A DNA stretch of 52,070 bases from Hydnum rufescens UP504 (lineage: Eukaryota > Basidiomycota > Agaricomycetes > Cantharellales > Hydnaceae), in NCBI GenBank assembly GCA_014904985.1, contig MU129033.1:33340-85409 (forward strand), in the 5' to 3' direction. Within the stretch, counting starts at the first letter, position 1, and each line of letters begins with the position of its first letter. Shown here one piece after another: positions 1-10,329 of the stretch. The notes under the pieces were generated by a model. The model was not told the origin of the DNA. It worked only from the letters and a program-made list of their open reading frames with translations, and did no database searches. Position numbers and translations under genes: made by a program.

Positions 1-369
1 ATACTGAGGAAGTATTGGATCAAGCTTATTTTGGGCATAGAATAGACATCTATAAGTCCCATATTTCATGCCAAATTTCAGATACATAGCTGCTCCATAG
101 TTTTCCCAATTGATTCCCTCATTTTCACCTGCATTTTATTTGTTAATATACTAGCAATTCAACTGCATGTGGCCATTCTGATACAAGATTGATTTAATTT
201 CCTTTTTGTCTCCATTCATTGGTGGACTTAAAAAAAAAAAAAAAAAAAAAAAACTCTGCACAGGTGGGGGAAGGAAAGAAGGGGCAATAACTCAAGAAGG
301 AGTGATCAGAATGCTTAGTGAGTGGTGTCATTGGAATCATGGAAATGAGGGGATTCCAGAGACGAAAAA
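1..369. other. Non-coding CpG-poor sequence with poly-A tract
   Basis: I see no gene. The stretch is AT-rich with almost no CG dinucleotides, like the transposon blocks further on, and holds an uninterrupted run of more than 20 A from about position 230. The run could be the tail of a retroposed element, but I found no target-site duplication to support that. Confidence 0.5.
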
Positions 370-413
370 GTGAAATTTAGCCCGGGTATTTTCAGTGGAA
401 AGAGCGTGCCACA

Positions 414-838
414 ATGGATAGAACGAGACGAACGAGACGAACGAGACGAACGAGACGAACGAGACGAACGAGACAAAAGAGGAGGACGGAAGAGGAGACG
501 GAGGAGGAATCAGAAGAAGAATCAGAAGAAGAATCAGAAGAGGATTCTTCGGCTGATGACTTCCGAAATCGTCTCAGCACTACGCGGGTCTCAAAAATCA
601 ACAGTGAAAACGCTGGGTAAAACAAGTTGGCCAACACCCAGTCAAGATTGAAGGGTGGGAAGAACACTCCAAGCAAGAAACCCCCCCAGGCACCACTCCT
701 GACGATCCTGCAAAGGGTGCGTTCAAAAAATTACAAGATATCCTGAAGAAATTTGGGGAACACGTAAGTTGTCTTAAAAATCTACTTTCCCTCGCTGATC
801 GCCTGGAGGATAGAATTCTACGCTCTTTCCTCGCCTGA
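414..838 (+). other. Coding-like segment with 9-bp and 12-bp tandem repeats, unrecognised
   Basis: From the ATG at 414 an open frame of 68 codons runs to 620. It starts with six near-perfect copies of a 9-bp unit (gaacgagac, about 420-474), followed by a 12-bp-period stretch (atcagaagaaga) to about 545. In this frame the product goes from Arg/Thr repeats to an acidic Glu/Ser tract; the next frame gives Asp-Glu-Arg repeats. In a third frame a second coding-like stretch (about 625-838) ends in a leucine-rich, helix-like tail. If real, the two pieces need an intron or a frameshift to join. CpG is normal here, unlike the flanks. I recognise no family; it could be a charged nuclear-type protein or simply a minisatellite. 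Confidence 0.3.
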
Positions 839-1199
839 ACTGTATGGGCGGCAGGAGGACGAGGTATGTGCAATCAAATCCACATTCTGGATGTGCTGTA
901 ATAAAAATGTCATGCAATAACATTGCGCAATAGGTTCTATACAAACCACCTCTGCCTAGATCCTGGGTGTCACACGATCATGAGAACGTCGAGCGGAGTC
1001 AAAATTCCTTTCAGATTTCCAATCCGGAAACGAGAAAAGGTAAAGAAAAGTCTACTTGGCTATATGCAGCTGCTTACACAGTGACTAGGAAAAGGATATG
1101 GAAGACAAACACAAGGATTACGACGAAAAACAACCTTCGCTTTGCGCGATAGCGAAGAGTTGTTCGAAATCGTCGAAGCAGCACAACGTGCTGATCTCT

Positions 1200-1954
1200 C
1201 TCTCTAACCAGTGTCTCCTCTCAGCATCAAAGAAATGAATCCCACAGGCTATAAAGCCCCTGGAAGCCAAACAAGTCAGCTTTCATTGTATATCTTGTTA
1301 GGCTCTTGAGGCTTGCTTTTACTGAGTCTAGTAGTACATTTTAGGTGGGGGCCCCACTGGGTGATTTTATGGCATAAGCTGAGGGCAGACTCCTACCCAG
1401 TCAAGGGCTTGTTATCTCTCCTAGGTCTTGCTAGCAGTAGGAAATAGATCACAGAAATAAAAGATGGCATTAGAAATTTAAAAGCCATTAGTTTGATTAG
1501 AAATCATCTGTGTCATCATTATCATCAAACCAAAAAAAAAAAGAAAAAGAGATAACCAGCTCCTTGAATGGCACAACTTGTAACCCTAACCCTAATTTGC
1601 TCCACCAGAAAACTTCAAACATCCCACATCTGCAACCTGTCTTCTGACTTACCTGACATGGGAACCAAACCAATTCATTGTTCAGCTTCCTTGCCAGCTA
1701 TGCCATGCCTGATCCACCCATAAGCTTCATGCTCAGAGTCTTGAGCATTTCAACATCTGTCAACACCAGCTCTGAGAGTTGACATCATTGCAACTGCTGC
1801 TACTGGTGCAAGGAAGTCCATCACCTTCTACTTTCCAATCCCATTTGAGGAAGTGATAACATTCATTGTCTCACCTCTCAACTTTTTTCTGACTCTTGGG
1901 ATTCATAGGTTTCTCATTGGCATCAAATACCTCTTTCCACAATCAGTCCTCTTC
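1200..1954. other. CpG-poor non-coding stretch with LTR-like promoter motif
   Basis: No gene seen. A TATAAAG motif near 1250 followed by a cytosine-rich leader, and a GTGGGGGCCCC string near 1345 that recurs near 15557, suggest remains of retrotransposon LTRs. Two telomere-like units lie at 1581-1595; they are too few to be a telomere. Confidence 0.3.
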
Positions 1955-2268
1955 AGGTTTCTCCAGAGACCATTCCAGATGTGTGTGTACTAGTGTCCAA
2001 ATAAAAACAATGGGAGCTGCTTGGATAACATCATTAGGTGTCTCATGGAGGCTACTGCTGTTTCTAAATCAATATTTGTGGTTTTGACAGTGGATGTCTG
2101 TCTACTAATGCTAGACATGCCTAGATGCATGTCTACACAACAATAGTAGTATGTTATACTGAATTACATAATTATTTGATAGCATAATCACATATTAGAC
2201 AATACATACTACCTAATATATACATTACCTAAGTGATTAATTACCTAATTAATTAATTATATAATCTA

Positions 2269-2299
2269 GCATGACTGGCACTGCCAGTGCCAGTCATGC
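2269..2299. repeat. Perfect 31-nt palindrome
   Basis: The sequence starting gcatgactggcactg reads the same on both strands around a single central base. It sits just inside the left arm of the larger inverted repeat. It is the first of three hairpins in this stretch (others at 2451-2473 and 2504-2537). Confidence 0.8.
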
Positions 2300-2450
2300 A
2301 AAACAAAAGAGAGGGAGCACCCAGCTGGAGGGGTGGTGGAGGTGTGAGATGGGGCACCCAAGGGGATGGGGGCCCCTGGGTGTGCACCCAGGGGAATCCT
2401 ATAATCGGGGGGATGCTGGGTTAGTTAAATAAATCAAGAGTTGTGCAAAA

Positions 2451-2473
2451 AAGGGCAGCCAGAGGCTGCCCTT
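2451..2473. repeat. Hairpin, 10-bp stem with 3-nt loop
   Basis: The stem aagggcagcc pairs with ggctgccctt around the loop AGA. It resembles a bacterial terminator but lies in non-coding eukaryotic repeat DNA, so I read it only as a structural hairpin. Confidence 0.7.
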
Positions 2474-2503
2474 TCTGCACTACAGTAGCTAGGATTATAA
2501 TGA

Positions 2504-2537
2504 CACCACACCCCAGTCTATAGACTGGAGTGTGGTG
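2504..2537. repeat. 34-nt near-perfect palindrome
   Basis: The half caccacaccccagtcta is followed directly by its reverse complement with one mismatch pair. No loop is needed, so it can extrude as a cruciform. Confidence 0.7.
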
Positions 2538-2539
2538 CC

Positions 2540-3993
2540 TACACTTGGATATGGTGATGGTGGTGTTGTGCAATGGAAAAAGCTTCCTGGCAATTGCTGG
2601 TAAATTGAATACAACTCAATGCCAGCAGATCCCCAGTTGCAAAGGGAGCCCACTGCTTGCTATAAAAAAATTATAAATGCAGTAATCAGATAGACAAATG
2701 GGGAAGGGTGAATTAGATCATACATAATAATTCTGGATAATATACCATTGCAGTGAAAACAGTACTGGAACCACCAGGAGTTGCTTGAAAATAAGCACTA
2801 GGCAGATCACTCTGAAATTTGGCACATGCTTAGAGACCAGCTTGACACAAATATATCAAAATCTCACTCTAATCTGTGGAGAATTGATTGAGACATAAGG
2901 AAAACAAGTCTGAACATTTAAAATTCACTTTCTCCCTCTAAAGAATAGCTGGGAACTTGACAATTTACACAGAGCATAATGACATAATGTACTAATTGTG
3001 TGCCATGAACCAGCCCATTCCAACACCCCAAGGGAGTGAACTGGACAACAGGCACCAGAACCACTGGATCAATTTGAGCCACTTCCACTCATCCAATTCA
3101 TTCCATTTTTGGATATAGTCAGGCTTATAATATAATGAACTTGTTCCACCTATTTTGGGCCTAATGTGCAGTGTTTAACATTCATGGTAGTCTTGTGAGC
3201 TCTTGTTGCCTGAAAAGGGAGTTGAACACCTAGAAGTAACCAGAATAAGCTGATTTTTGGCACACATTTAGGGGATCATATGATAATCTCCCATGAAACA
3301 TTCCAAGCCCATATATTGCCTGTAGGGGGAGTAAATTAGTTTTCAATGTCAAAATGGATTCTCCTCATAGCTCTATAACTGCTTTATGAATCTGGCTGAA
3401 ATTTGGATATGATTTCCATCTAAAGGATATCTAATCATGTGCCAAATTCTAGACTGATCTGCTTAGCACTTATTTCACAGAAACTGGGGGAGGGGGAGGG
3501 GGATCAAAGGAAATTACATAAGATGTAGAGCAGAGGTGGCTCTGATATTATGCCACTACTTTAGTACATATATGAGGAGTGTACCTGCCAGATATTAGCC
3601 TAACTGGACTCCATTTGGGTAGTGCTCCACAGGCCTCCCCCCCTAAACCACAATTTCCTCCCCAGAGCCTTCCATTCATGCAATTATCATAATAATGCAC
3701 CCATGACTCATCTAAACACATCTATAACATCTTTCAAAATTTCAGATTCATAACTTCAATGTCAGAGTCTCCATAATATTTCCAAGTTTCACTGAAATAC
3801 ACCCTCCAGTTAGGACACCTCCAGTGCTCCAATCCCCCTGAATTTTTGTAGGCCACACATACTCATCATTTGAGGCTCAGCCCCCAAATTTCAGTCCCTT
3901 TCTGAGGACTTTTAATGGTTGTCACATGACCAAGATCTTCCCTCCTCCTGCTTCACTCAGTGATCCAATGTCTATGAACTTTGTCTCCATCTG
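2540..3993. other. Non-coding CpG-free repeat sequence
   Basis: No gene found. This is the spacer of the large inverted repeat. Between 2941 and 3480 I could find no CG dinucleotide at all, an extreme depletion consistent with old methylated transposon DNA. Short phrases about an aaactggg or cagattt core recur loosely, as in the long LTR family further on. Confidence 0.5.
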
Positions 3994-4232
3994 TAGTAGT
4001 AGTATGTGTCAATCCATGATTTAAATCTCAGGACATTACATGCCATATTCATTGAGTTATTCAAGAAACAGTCTAGATCTCTTCAATTTAGGGTCAGAAC
4101 AGTGGTATTTAGTGAAATGCTGCTGTTCTGACCCCTAAATTGAATAGATACTAGAATGTTTCTCGAATAACTCAATGAATATGGCATGTAATATCCCAAA
4201 ATTTAAACCATAGATTGTTACATACTACTGCT
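3994..4232. repeat. Foldback palindrome, arms about 115 bp
   Basis: The outer ends are gtagtagtatg on the left and catactactgc on the right. The arms continue inward through matching segments such as tgccatattcattgagttat and its reverse complement, and meet near 4110 around gtggtatttagtgaaatg. Few mismatches suggest that it is younger than its surroundings or kept by gene conversion between arms. It lies just inside the right arm of the 1955-4552 inverted repeat. Confidence 0.7.
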
Positions 4233-4599
4233 ATGGATGGCAATAAAGTCCATACAAATTAATTAAATAATTAATCAGTTAGGTAATGTGTGTATTAGGT
4301 GGTATGGATTGTATAATATGTGATTATGCTATCAAATAATTATGTAGTTCAGTATAACATACTACTATTGTTGTGTAGACATGTCTAGGCATGTCTAGCA
4401 TTAGTAGACAGACATCCACTGTCAAAACTACAGATATTGATTTAGACAGCAGTAGCCTCCATGAGGCACCTAATGATGTTGTCCAAGCAGTTCTCATTGT
4501 TTTCATTTGGACACTAGTACACACACATCTGCAATCGTCCCTGGATCATTGATCCAGACACCATTAGACACCACCTAATGATGTCACCTGGGCAGGTCC

Positions 4600-5110
4600 C
4601 CTCATGTCAAATGTATCACATTACTAGGCAGGCATCCACAAGAGTCCTACAATTTATGAATTCAGACATCATCTGACACCTCTTAGTAATACCACTAGAG
4701 CAGGTGCCTTGGTGCCAAAATGTTTGATTTAGACACCATGTGGTTCTATGTAATAATCTCCCCCTGAGCAGATGCCTTTGTTTGAATTCAGACAGAGTAG
4801 AGATGCATCTGCAATAGTCCCATGATAATTGATCTAGCCACCACCAGACACCACCCAAAGAGAGTCCTTGGGCTCAAAATCTTTGATTTAGACACTATTA
4901 GACACCACTAGACACCCTTAGACACCTGTTAGTACTGCCACCCAAGGCCTTGGGCTCAAAATGGTTGATTTAGACACCATTAGCCATCCTTAGATACCCT
5001 TAGACACCCTTAGACACCCATTAGTGTTGCTACTGGGCCTTGGGTTCAAAATGTTTGATTTAGACACCAGTAGACACACAGTAAGGATGATAGACACCTC
5101 CAAGGCTCCA
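4600..5110. repeat. Degenerate tandem repeat rich in TAGACACC
   Basis: A unit of roughly 100 bp recurs about four times. Each copy begins near a phrase like ttgggctcaaaatgtttga and continues with tagacaccattagacaccc, then a block ending in gggcc. Within each unit the octamer TAGACACC is itself repeated. I recognise no coding capacity. It follows the large inverted repeat directly and shares its TAGACA vocabulary. Confidence 0.6.
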
Positions 5111-5419
5111 GAAAATATCTCATTAGACATGTCTAAATTAGACCTGTAACACTCTCCAGCAGGTGAACAAACTCTCCTGGGCAGTGCCTGTGGCAGGCTA
5201 TTGTAGACATGTCTATTTAATGAACTTAAAAAATACCCCTGAAAAAACTTCTCAGGTGTGTCTTAGACATGCCTATACTCAGAACACCTCTTAGGGGGTT
5301 TCTGGGTGCAAACTTAAGCCACCTAAGAGGGTACTATCTTGAGGGTGCATTGAGTGATGATTCATATCTATCAAAGAATGCCAAACACTTGACTAACAGA
5401 TTAAAACTGCACTCCCCAG

Positions 5420-6116
5420 TATGGATGCCTTGGTTTGGTTTTGCCCCAATTTGGGCAAAACCTAAACCTGAACAGGTTCCAAAATCACCCATGAGGGCAA
5501 AACCTGAACTGAGGTTTGGTTCCATTCAGGTCTGGTTCAGGTTTACACTTGGTTTAAACCTGAAACCTGAGATACAAGAGAAACAAAACATTTTAGTAAG
5601 TACCAAGAGTATCTGGACCCTGTGCTTCAGCATTTGCCTTCACCACTTCCATTGCATTGCATTTTCCATCCACATCTCATTTGCACCCCTCCTTCACCTC
5701 AACTGGCTACTTACACATCTTCAGGGGATGGCATTTAGCTACCTGAATTGTGTCATGACTGAGTGGCAGTAACCTGTACAAATATCCATATTTGAACCCA
5801 GAGTCATGTGACTGTGACTCCAAATTGCACTACTGTGTGCAGATTGCCAGGTTTACTTGCATAATTGAATGTATGGAATGATGATGATGATGATGATATG
5901 GTGGAGGGACAAGGGTGAAAGTGCATTGAGTGGAAGCCACACCCTACCTTTCAGGTTCAGGTTTAAACCTGGTTTGGATCCAGGGCAAGGGCAAAACCTG
6001 AACCTGACCTGAAGAAAACCAAATGAAACCTGACCCCAATGGAACCAGACCTGGGTCTGGCTTAGGTTTAAACTCAGGTTCTCAAGGCTTAAACCTGAAC
6101 CTAGGCATGCATACCC
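5420..6116. mobile_element. GGTTTAAACC foldback element, copy A
   Basis: The segment starts at an atggatgcc motif and ends at ggcatgcatac, its reverse complement in outline. It is full of interleaved palindromic phrases (caggttcaggtttaaacctg, gggcaaaacctgaacctgacc, aatttgggcaaaacctaaac). The ends pair with each other and internal modules pair locally, so the unit could fold into a branched structure. A middle part (5590-5950) is unrelated filler without a recognisable protein. No transposase is present, so this would be a non-autonomous element. A second full copy lies in the opposite orientation just downstream and a short one near 23.1 kb. Confidence 0.6.
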
Positions 6117-6354
6117 CCTAGGTCATTTTTACTTCAAATCTCATACTATTCATCAGTATTTTCCAAATTTCTCACTCATTTTTCATCCAATTCATTTGCA
6201 AAAAACATGCCCAGAAAGCTGTTGAAAATGCACATCCAATGCCCCCAATACCAGGGTGACACTGTTGTTGAGGCCACAAACAGAAAGAAGAAAGAGATTA
6301 ATTAACCATGTGCCTATTGCAGTGGGAATCCTGCATAACAGGGCAACTATAAAT
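6117..6354. other. Spacer between two foldback copies, holding LTR-like fragments
   Basis: No gene. The part from about 6250 to 6345 (cagggtgacactg onward) closely matches the start of the LTR-like sequence at 8094, including the agagattaattaacca phrase. The part 6180-6245 resembles an internal module of the 1.55-kb LTR family. Confidence 0.45.
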
Positions 6355-7018
6355 ATGGATGCTGTGGTTCATGTTTAAACCTGTGGAACCTGAGTTTAAA
6401 CCTGAACCAGACCCAGGTCAGGTTCCATTGGGGTCAGGTTTCATTTTATTTTCTTCAGGTCAGGTTCAGGTTTTGCCCTTGCCCTGAATCCAAAAACTGG
6501 TCTGAAACCAGGTTTAAACCTGAACCTGAAGGGTAGGGTGTAGGTTCCATTCCATGTACATTGATGATTATTTTGGCACCAAATCTGGCAGTTTACAGAT
6601 GTGACTATAGTTCTGGAGTCAGAAGTCACATGACTCAGCAATCAAATGAGGTAATTGGTGCAGGTCACAGGTCACATGACAGAATGTAGTGACTAAATAC
6701 CATCTCCAGCAGATGTGTGAGCAGTAAATTGAAGTGAAAGGGGGCTAGGAAGGAGATGTGGATCTAAAGGAGCATGTAAAGGGAGTGGCAGAGGCAGAGA
6801 CTTGAGCAGAGGGTCAAGATATTCTGTAGTACCCTCTGAAAATGATGGCTTCTCCCATACCTCAGGTTTCAGGTTTAAACCAGAACCTGACCTGAATGGA
6901 ACCAAACCTCAGGTCAGGTTCAGGTTTTGCCCTCAGGGGTGATTTTGGAACCTGGTCAGGTTTAGGTTTTGCCCAAATTGGGCAAAACCTGACCAAAACC
7001 TGACCATGGCAACCATAG
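6355..7018. mobile_element. GGTTTAAACC foldback element, copy B (inverted relative to copy A)
   Basis: The segment begins atggatgctg and ends near ggcaaccatagg. The part 6370-6540 is the reverse complement of 5950-6100 in copy A, including the modules ggtcaggttccattggggtc and ggttttgcccttgccctg. The end 6900-7010 carries the same aatttgggcaaaacc hairpin as copy A. The two copies therefore form a larger inverted pair about a 240-bp spacer. No ORF with recognisable similarity. Confidence 0.6.
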
Positions 7019-7191
7019 GTCCAATCCCAACATGTGATACTTGTACACCTCTATACAATGCAAAGCAGAAGGAAATGCTGAAGGAGTGACAGAAGAATGA
7101 TGTGCAGAGGGATGCATATGTTCTGCCAGAGCTTGTGATGGAGGGATTATTCATTCAGCAATGGTACAAGTCTTGAATACTCTTCCCCAAT

Positions 7192-7404
7192 TTGGAAGCT
7201 TGGTATAATGTCCACAAAGATGATGATGTAGCATTCTTTGCATTGCCTCACTTGCATGTTCTCTTTAACAAGATGAAGATGTGGGAATGCAGCCTTGCTA
7301 CAATCACTATTCCTGTGGGTATGGTGGATTGGAGTAGGATTTCAATGCCACCACTTGTCAACCATCCTTGGATATGCAGTAAAGCCCTTCAAGGTATCCC
7401 ATAG
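7192..7404 (+). pseudogene. Possible KDZ transposase C-terminal fragment
   Basis: A 70-codon open frame carries the pattern DDVAFFAL..LH.LF....W. The same pattern (DDVSFFAL..LHQLYNWL..W) appears at the extreme C-terminus of the better preserved KDZ transposase relic at 16.45 kb, so I assign it by comparison within this window. Nothing upstream reads as the rest of the enzyme. It is flanked by foldback repeat DNA on the left and non-coding sequence on the right. A chance match is possible given its shortness. Confidence 0.3.
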
Positions 7405-8093
7405 CTGGGGGAAAGAGATGAAGAGCAGTTCTTTTGCACTATCTTTTGATTTTTACTGATCTGGCATCAATCCCTATAGCTGCTGCCCTATGAAACACAA
7501 GGTCACTGTTTACCTCTGAGTGGACAGTGACTTGAGCACATTCCATGCTGATCAACAGGAGGTCTGGGGACACCCCTCTGAGTGTCAACTCCTATCACTG
7601 CCATAAGCCACCTCTGCATGGCTTTGGTGTGATAGGTGCATTAGAACTTTATTTTTAGGGGAGAGGGGGGGGGGAGATGGACCACTGCAACACCCAGAAA
7701 CCACCTCTGTGAGGTTTCTGAAGGGTGGCATACCAGGGTCCTTAGTAGTCACCATGTCCCTATTATCACCTCTGTATGGTTTCAGGGACTAGCACAATTG
7801 TTGTGGTCATTGCCTTTGTATGTCCAATGGAAAGCCCTGAATCACCCTTTTCAAACAAGCTCTATATCACACATTTTGGTGGGGTATTTGGGGCACAGTG
7901 GCTTCATCTTTCCTATGGCCTTGTTTCCCACCTTTCTCCCTAAATCTCCATGCCTATATCTCCATGAGTGCATCTCCAATCATCTTCATAATAGGCTTGA
8001 CATGGAGCTGTGAATCACAGCTTTCCATCAGCACCATTTGTGAGATGATTGGAGGCAAATTGTGTGCTCAGGAGTGAGATGAGTGGTGATCTC
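7405..8093. other. CpG-poor non-coding stretch
   Basis: No gene seen. It contains a G-rich purine tract near 7660-7678 and several near-repeats of 'cacctctgtatggtttc'-like phrases about 60-80 bp apart (7610, 7700, 7770), suggesting a decayed tandem repeat. Confidence 0.35.
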
Positions 8094-8570
8094 TGTCAGG
8101 GTGACACTGCTGTCAAAGTCACAAACAGAAAGAGGAAAGAGATTAATTAACCACATGCTATTGCAGTGGGAATCCTGAGTATACACCACACAACAAGGGA
8201 CACACAAGTCTCACACCTATCACAGTGGGAATCCTGAAAGATTGAAACTGGTGATCACCCAACTGTGAAGGGCTATAAGTACTACTTCCTGCACACAGCC
8301 ACCACAGCCCATCAGTCAGCCCCCACAGCTGCCATCACTAAGCCTTACTAAGCTGATGCAGCCATGTTATGAATCCTGTGTGCACCTCCACATGCCTATG
8401 CCCTAACTTCCATGTGCATCCCCCTTAGCATATATACTTCCAAGGCAGTGTACACCTGGGTACTCCAAAGGTGTCAAAGAAGTTGAAGGGCTGTAGTGAT
8501 GCTGAGGGAGTACGGATTGGGACAGGTGGTGCAGATTCAGGGACTGGGGGTGGAGGAGGAGGAGGAGGAG
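8094..8570 (+). mobile_element. LTR-like fragment starting TGTCAGG
   Basis: The stretch starts with TGTCAGGGTGACAC, a typical fungal gypsy LTR edge. A TATAAGTA box lies at about 8273, followed by a cytosine-rich leader, which suggests LTR promoter structure in the plus direction. The first 100 bp recur at 6250. I cannot find the matching 3' edge. It ends in a GGA-repeat tract into which the next LTR is inserted. Confidence 0.4.
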
Positions 8571-9138
8571 TGTCAGGGTTCCACCCTTTTTCTGATCCAC
8601 TCCAGTCTACTCCAGACCACTCCTCCCTCTATCTGCTTCACTCCACCCCTGCTTCCCCTGAGTTTGGTTTGCTTCTGGTTTGCTTCTGATTTAATTTAAT
8701 TTCCTTTTCATTTCCTGTTGCTTCCAGTATGCTCCCATGCATTCCTGTTCCTGTCCAGTTTCCCCCTGCCCATGTCCCTGTTCCTGCCCCCCTGTAACCA
8801 CCTCACATTTGGTGATCACTCCCCTGTAGTATAGCAATCATGTATAAGTAGTCCAGCAGTGAAGTCCAGAGACCTCAGCTTTGGTTTCTCAGGATTTCCA
8901 CTGTTACTCTGGACTACAGCTCCAAGTATTTTCCAGTTGACTCCATGAGCTTAAGGACTGCTGTCCTCATTTCCACCTAGTCCCTTCCAGGCTGCTGGAC
9001 TGCTCCTCCAACCTCTCCAACCTTCTTATCTCATTCTTGCCTGGATTCTTGCAGACTTAGCCAGACTTACACTGGACTTAGCAGGAATTATTTGTGTTTA
9101 TATTTGTTTGGTGCCCTCATCACAGCATGGCCCTGACA
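8571..9138 (+). mobile_element. Solo LTR, 568 bp, with TGTCAGGG...CCCTGACA ends
   Basis: The segment has 8-bp inverted ends TGTCAGGG and CCCTGACA and is flanked on both sides by AGGAG, a 5-bp direct repeat as made by retroviral-type integrases. Both flanks are GGA-rich microsatellite, so the match is less telling than elsewhere. A TATAAGTA box near 8842 and a following T/C-rich leader give the plus orientation. No internal retrotransposon sequence adjoins in that orientation, so I read it as a solo LTR left by recombination between two LTRs. Confidence 0.6.
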
Positions 9139-9461
9139 AGGAGGAGGAGGAGTCTGGATTGGCAACTGCTTGGACTCACATGGGGAGCAAAGGAATGACA
9201 GGTGCTGACAAGGATGCCAATGCTGCCACTGGTTGACTACCCCAGCCCATAGCCTGCTGGTTGAGGCCTGATAGTACAAGGGCAATAATAATAAGAGAAA
9301 TGCCAATAATGGCAAGGATGACAATAACCCCCTTACTGAATGGAGGGAGAGAGGAGACAAGAGCATTGGAAGAAGTAGGTGCCATATCATAGAGTTGACA
9401 AAGAATGATACTCTGATGGGCAAGTCCACAGGCAGAAACAAATGTCAATTTGATCCTGACA
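9139..9461 (-). mobile_element. Start of gypsy 3' LTR with adjacent polypurine tract
   Basis: On the minus strand the chromodomain frame is followed by a purine run (aaaaggggggtaa, about 9462-9474) and then TGTCAGGATC, at 9461 and below. A polypurine tract directly before TGTCAGG is the usual boundary between the internal region and the 3' LTR of a gypsy element. The distal LTR end is not resolved because the GGA tract and the solo LTR at 8571-9138 interrupt it. A short frame here (about 9379 to 9170) predicts one hydrophobic helix, but it lies inside the presumed LTR. Confidence 0.45.
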
Positions 9462-9474
9462 TTACCCCCCTTTT

Positions 9475-9741
9475 AGGACTCAGCATCATGACAAGTTTTC
9501 CTTGAGTCCAGTCAAATAAAGCATGTTGAGGGACCTTGGTAAAATTGTCAAAGTGCATGAAAGGTAGGGTATCCCAGATAGCAGTTGCAACATGACATGG
9601 GGAGTTTGGACAGAGGCCCTGAAAGTCATCAAGCAGCTGTTTAGAGTTACCAAGATTGGACTCTAGTTCCCAACTGTTTTCCTCAGGGCCATAGCCTTTC
9701 CATTTAATGAGGTATTGCAGTTTTGCATGATAGAGACAACT
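9475..9741 (-). pseudogene. Ty3/gypsy integrase chromodomain (distal part)
   Basis: The minus-strand frame reads LQYLIKWKGYGPEENSWE, the hallmark of the chromodomain at the C-terminus of chromoviral gypsy integrases (aromatic residues Y, W and W of the methyl-lysine cage visible). It continues some 60 residues to the polypurine tract. Chromodomains of this class direct integration to heterochromatin. The frame is joined to the integrase linker at 10201 once the solo LTR at 9742-10200 and one copy of its 5-bp duplication are disregarded. Heavily CpG-depleted. Confidence 0.8.
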
Positions 9742-10200
9742 TGTTAAGGGTTGTACTTGAGATGAGAGGTACAATTACGTAATTGAGGCAAATACAAGGA
9801 AATGCCCTTAAGGCAATTGACGAGAGAGTCGCAAAGTGGGAATTACATAAGGTCATGAGAGACAAGTATGTATGAGGAAGACTGGCTTCTTGAGAGTTAA
9901 TATGTGAAGGTTTAAAGATGAGAGTCACAAGCAATAACTGAGATTGTGAAAGGGGAATTCAATCAGTTGACAATATATTCTCAATCTTCTAAAGAGCAAG
10001 TGTACATCAAGTAACTACTTATACTTCTAGTGATCAAAAGGGTTTATGGATAAAGGGATGTTGAATAAAGGAGGGATGTATATAATAGGAAATGCTGAAA
10101 GAGGAAGGCACAATGGTGGCAAGGGGGAAGGTCATGTGATGGCATGATTGGCTTGGTTATTCTGTGTACATAAGCAAAGTTATGAGTATGACTTGTAACA
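9742..10200 (-). mobile_element. Solo LTR, family Y, 459 bp, inside gypsy integrase
   Basis: In the minus orientation it begins TGTTACAAGTCATAC and ends CCCTTAACA. The flanking 5-bp repeat is CAACT at 9737-9741 and 10201-10205, a perfect target-site duplication. A TATAAGTAGTTACTT promoter motif, followed by a cttgctctttagaag leader, matches the LTR at 45649-46030, so the two are one family. It interrupts the gypsy reading frame between the integrase linker (EYKVKTILDS) and the chromodomain, so it inserted later than the gypsy element. Confidence 0.85.
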
Positions 10201-10329
10201 CAACTGTCCAAGATTGTCTTGACCTTGTATTCTGTGTCCCCATTTGCTGTAATGACTGGTATGGGTACTGGGGGTTGGTGTTGCTCAGGGATATGTGGAG
10301 CTTGCTGACATGGAAAACTGGGTGAATGC
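10201..10329 (-). pseudogene. Ty3/gypsy integrase C-terminal linker (GPY/F-adjacent part)
   Basis: The minus-strand translation gives IHPVFHVSKLHI, the segment that follows the GPF module in gypsy integrases, and then, in another frame, NGDTEYKVKTILDS, the linker before the chromodomain. The frame change between them shows decay. On the 5' side the protein is interrupted by the 1.55-kb LTR-like insertion; on the 3' side by the family Y solo LTR. Confidence 0.75.

Larger units (their letters stand above)
1955..4552. repeat. Large inverted repeat (arms about 0.3 kb, spacer about 2 kb)
   Basis: The left arm (about 1955-2264) and right arm (about 4257-4552) are reverse complements with scattered mismatches. 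They share the agatgtgtgtgtac edge (1977 on the left, ending at 4530 on the right), the antisense of a TAGACATG-containing stretch and AT-rich inner ends (ttaattacctaatt). The spacer has no recognisable transposase. The arrangement fits a foldback or non-autonomous terminal-inverted-repeat element, or two related elements inserted in opposite directions. I could not define a target-site duplication. The whole unit is strongly CpG-depleted. Confidence 0.6.

Noticed and set aside
1581..1595. Telomere-like repeat (TAACCCTAACCCTAA)
   Set aside because: Only two and a half units in the middle of repeat DNA; too short to indicate a telomere or a fusion site.
2451..2473. Rho-independent-terminator-like hairpin
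   Set aside because: The organism is a eukaryote and no gene ends here; it is one of several palindromes in a foldback region.
4324..4524. Minus frame of 66 codons similar to the plus frame at 1896-2087
   Set aside because: The shared peptide comes from the two arms of the inverted repeat, not from duplicated genes.
9170..9448. Minus-strand frame with a predicted transmembrane helix downstream of the gypsy chromodomain, a possible env-like gene
   Set aside because: It starts after a polypurine tract and a TGTCAGG edge, so it lies in the presumed 3' LTR; the open frame before its first ATG depends on a TTG start, and the DNA is decayed. More likely chance.
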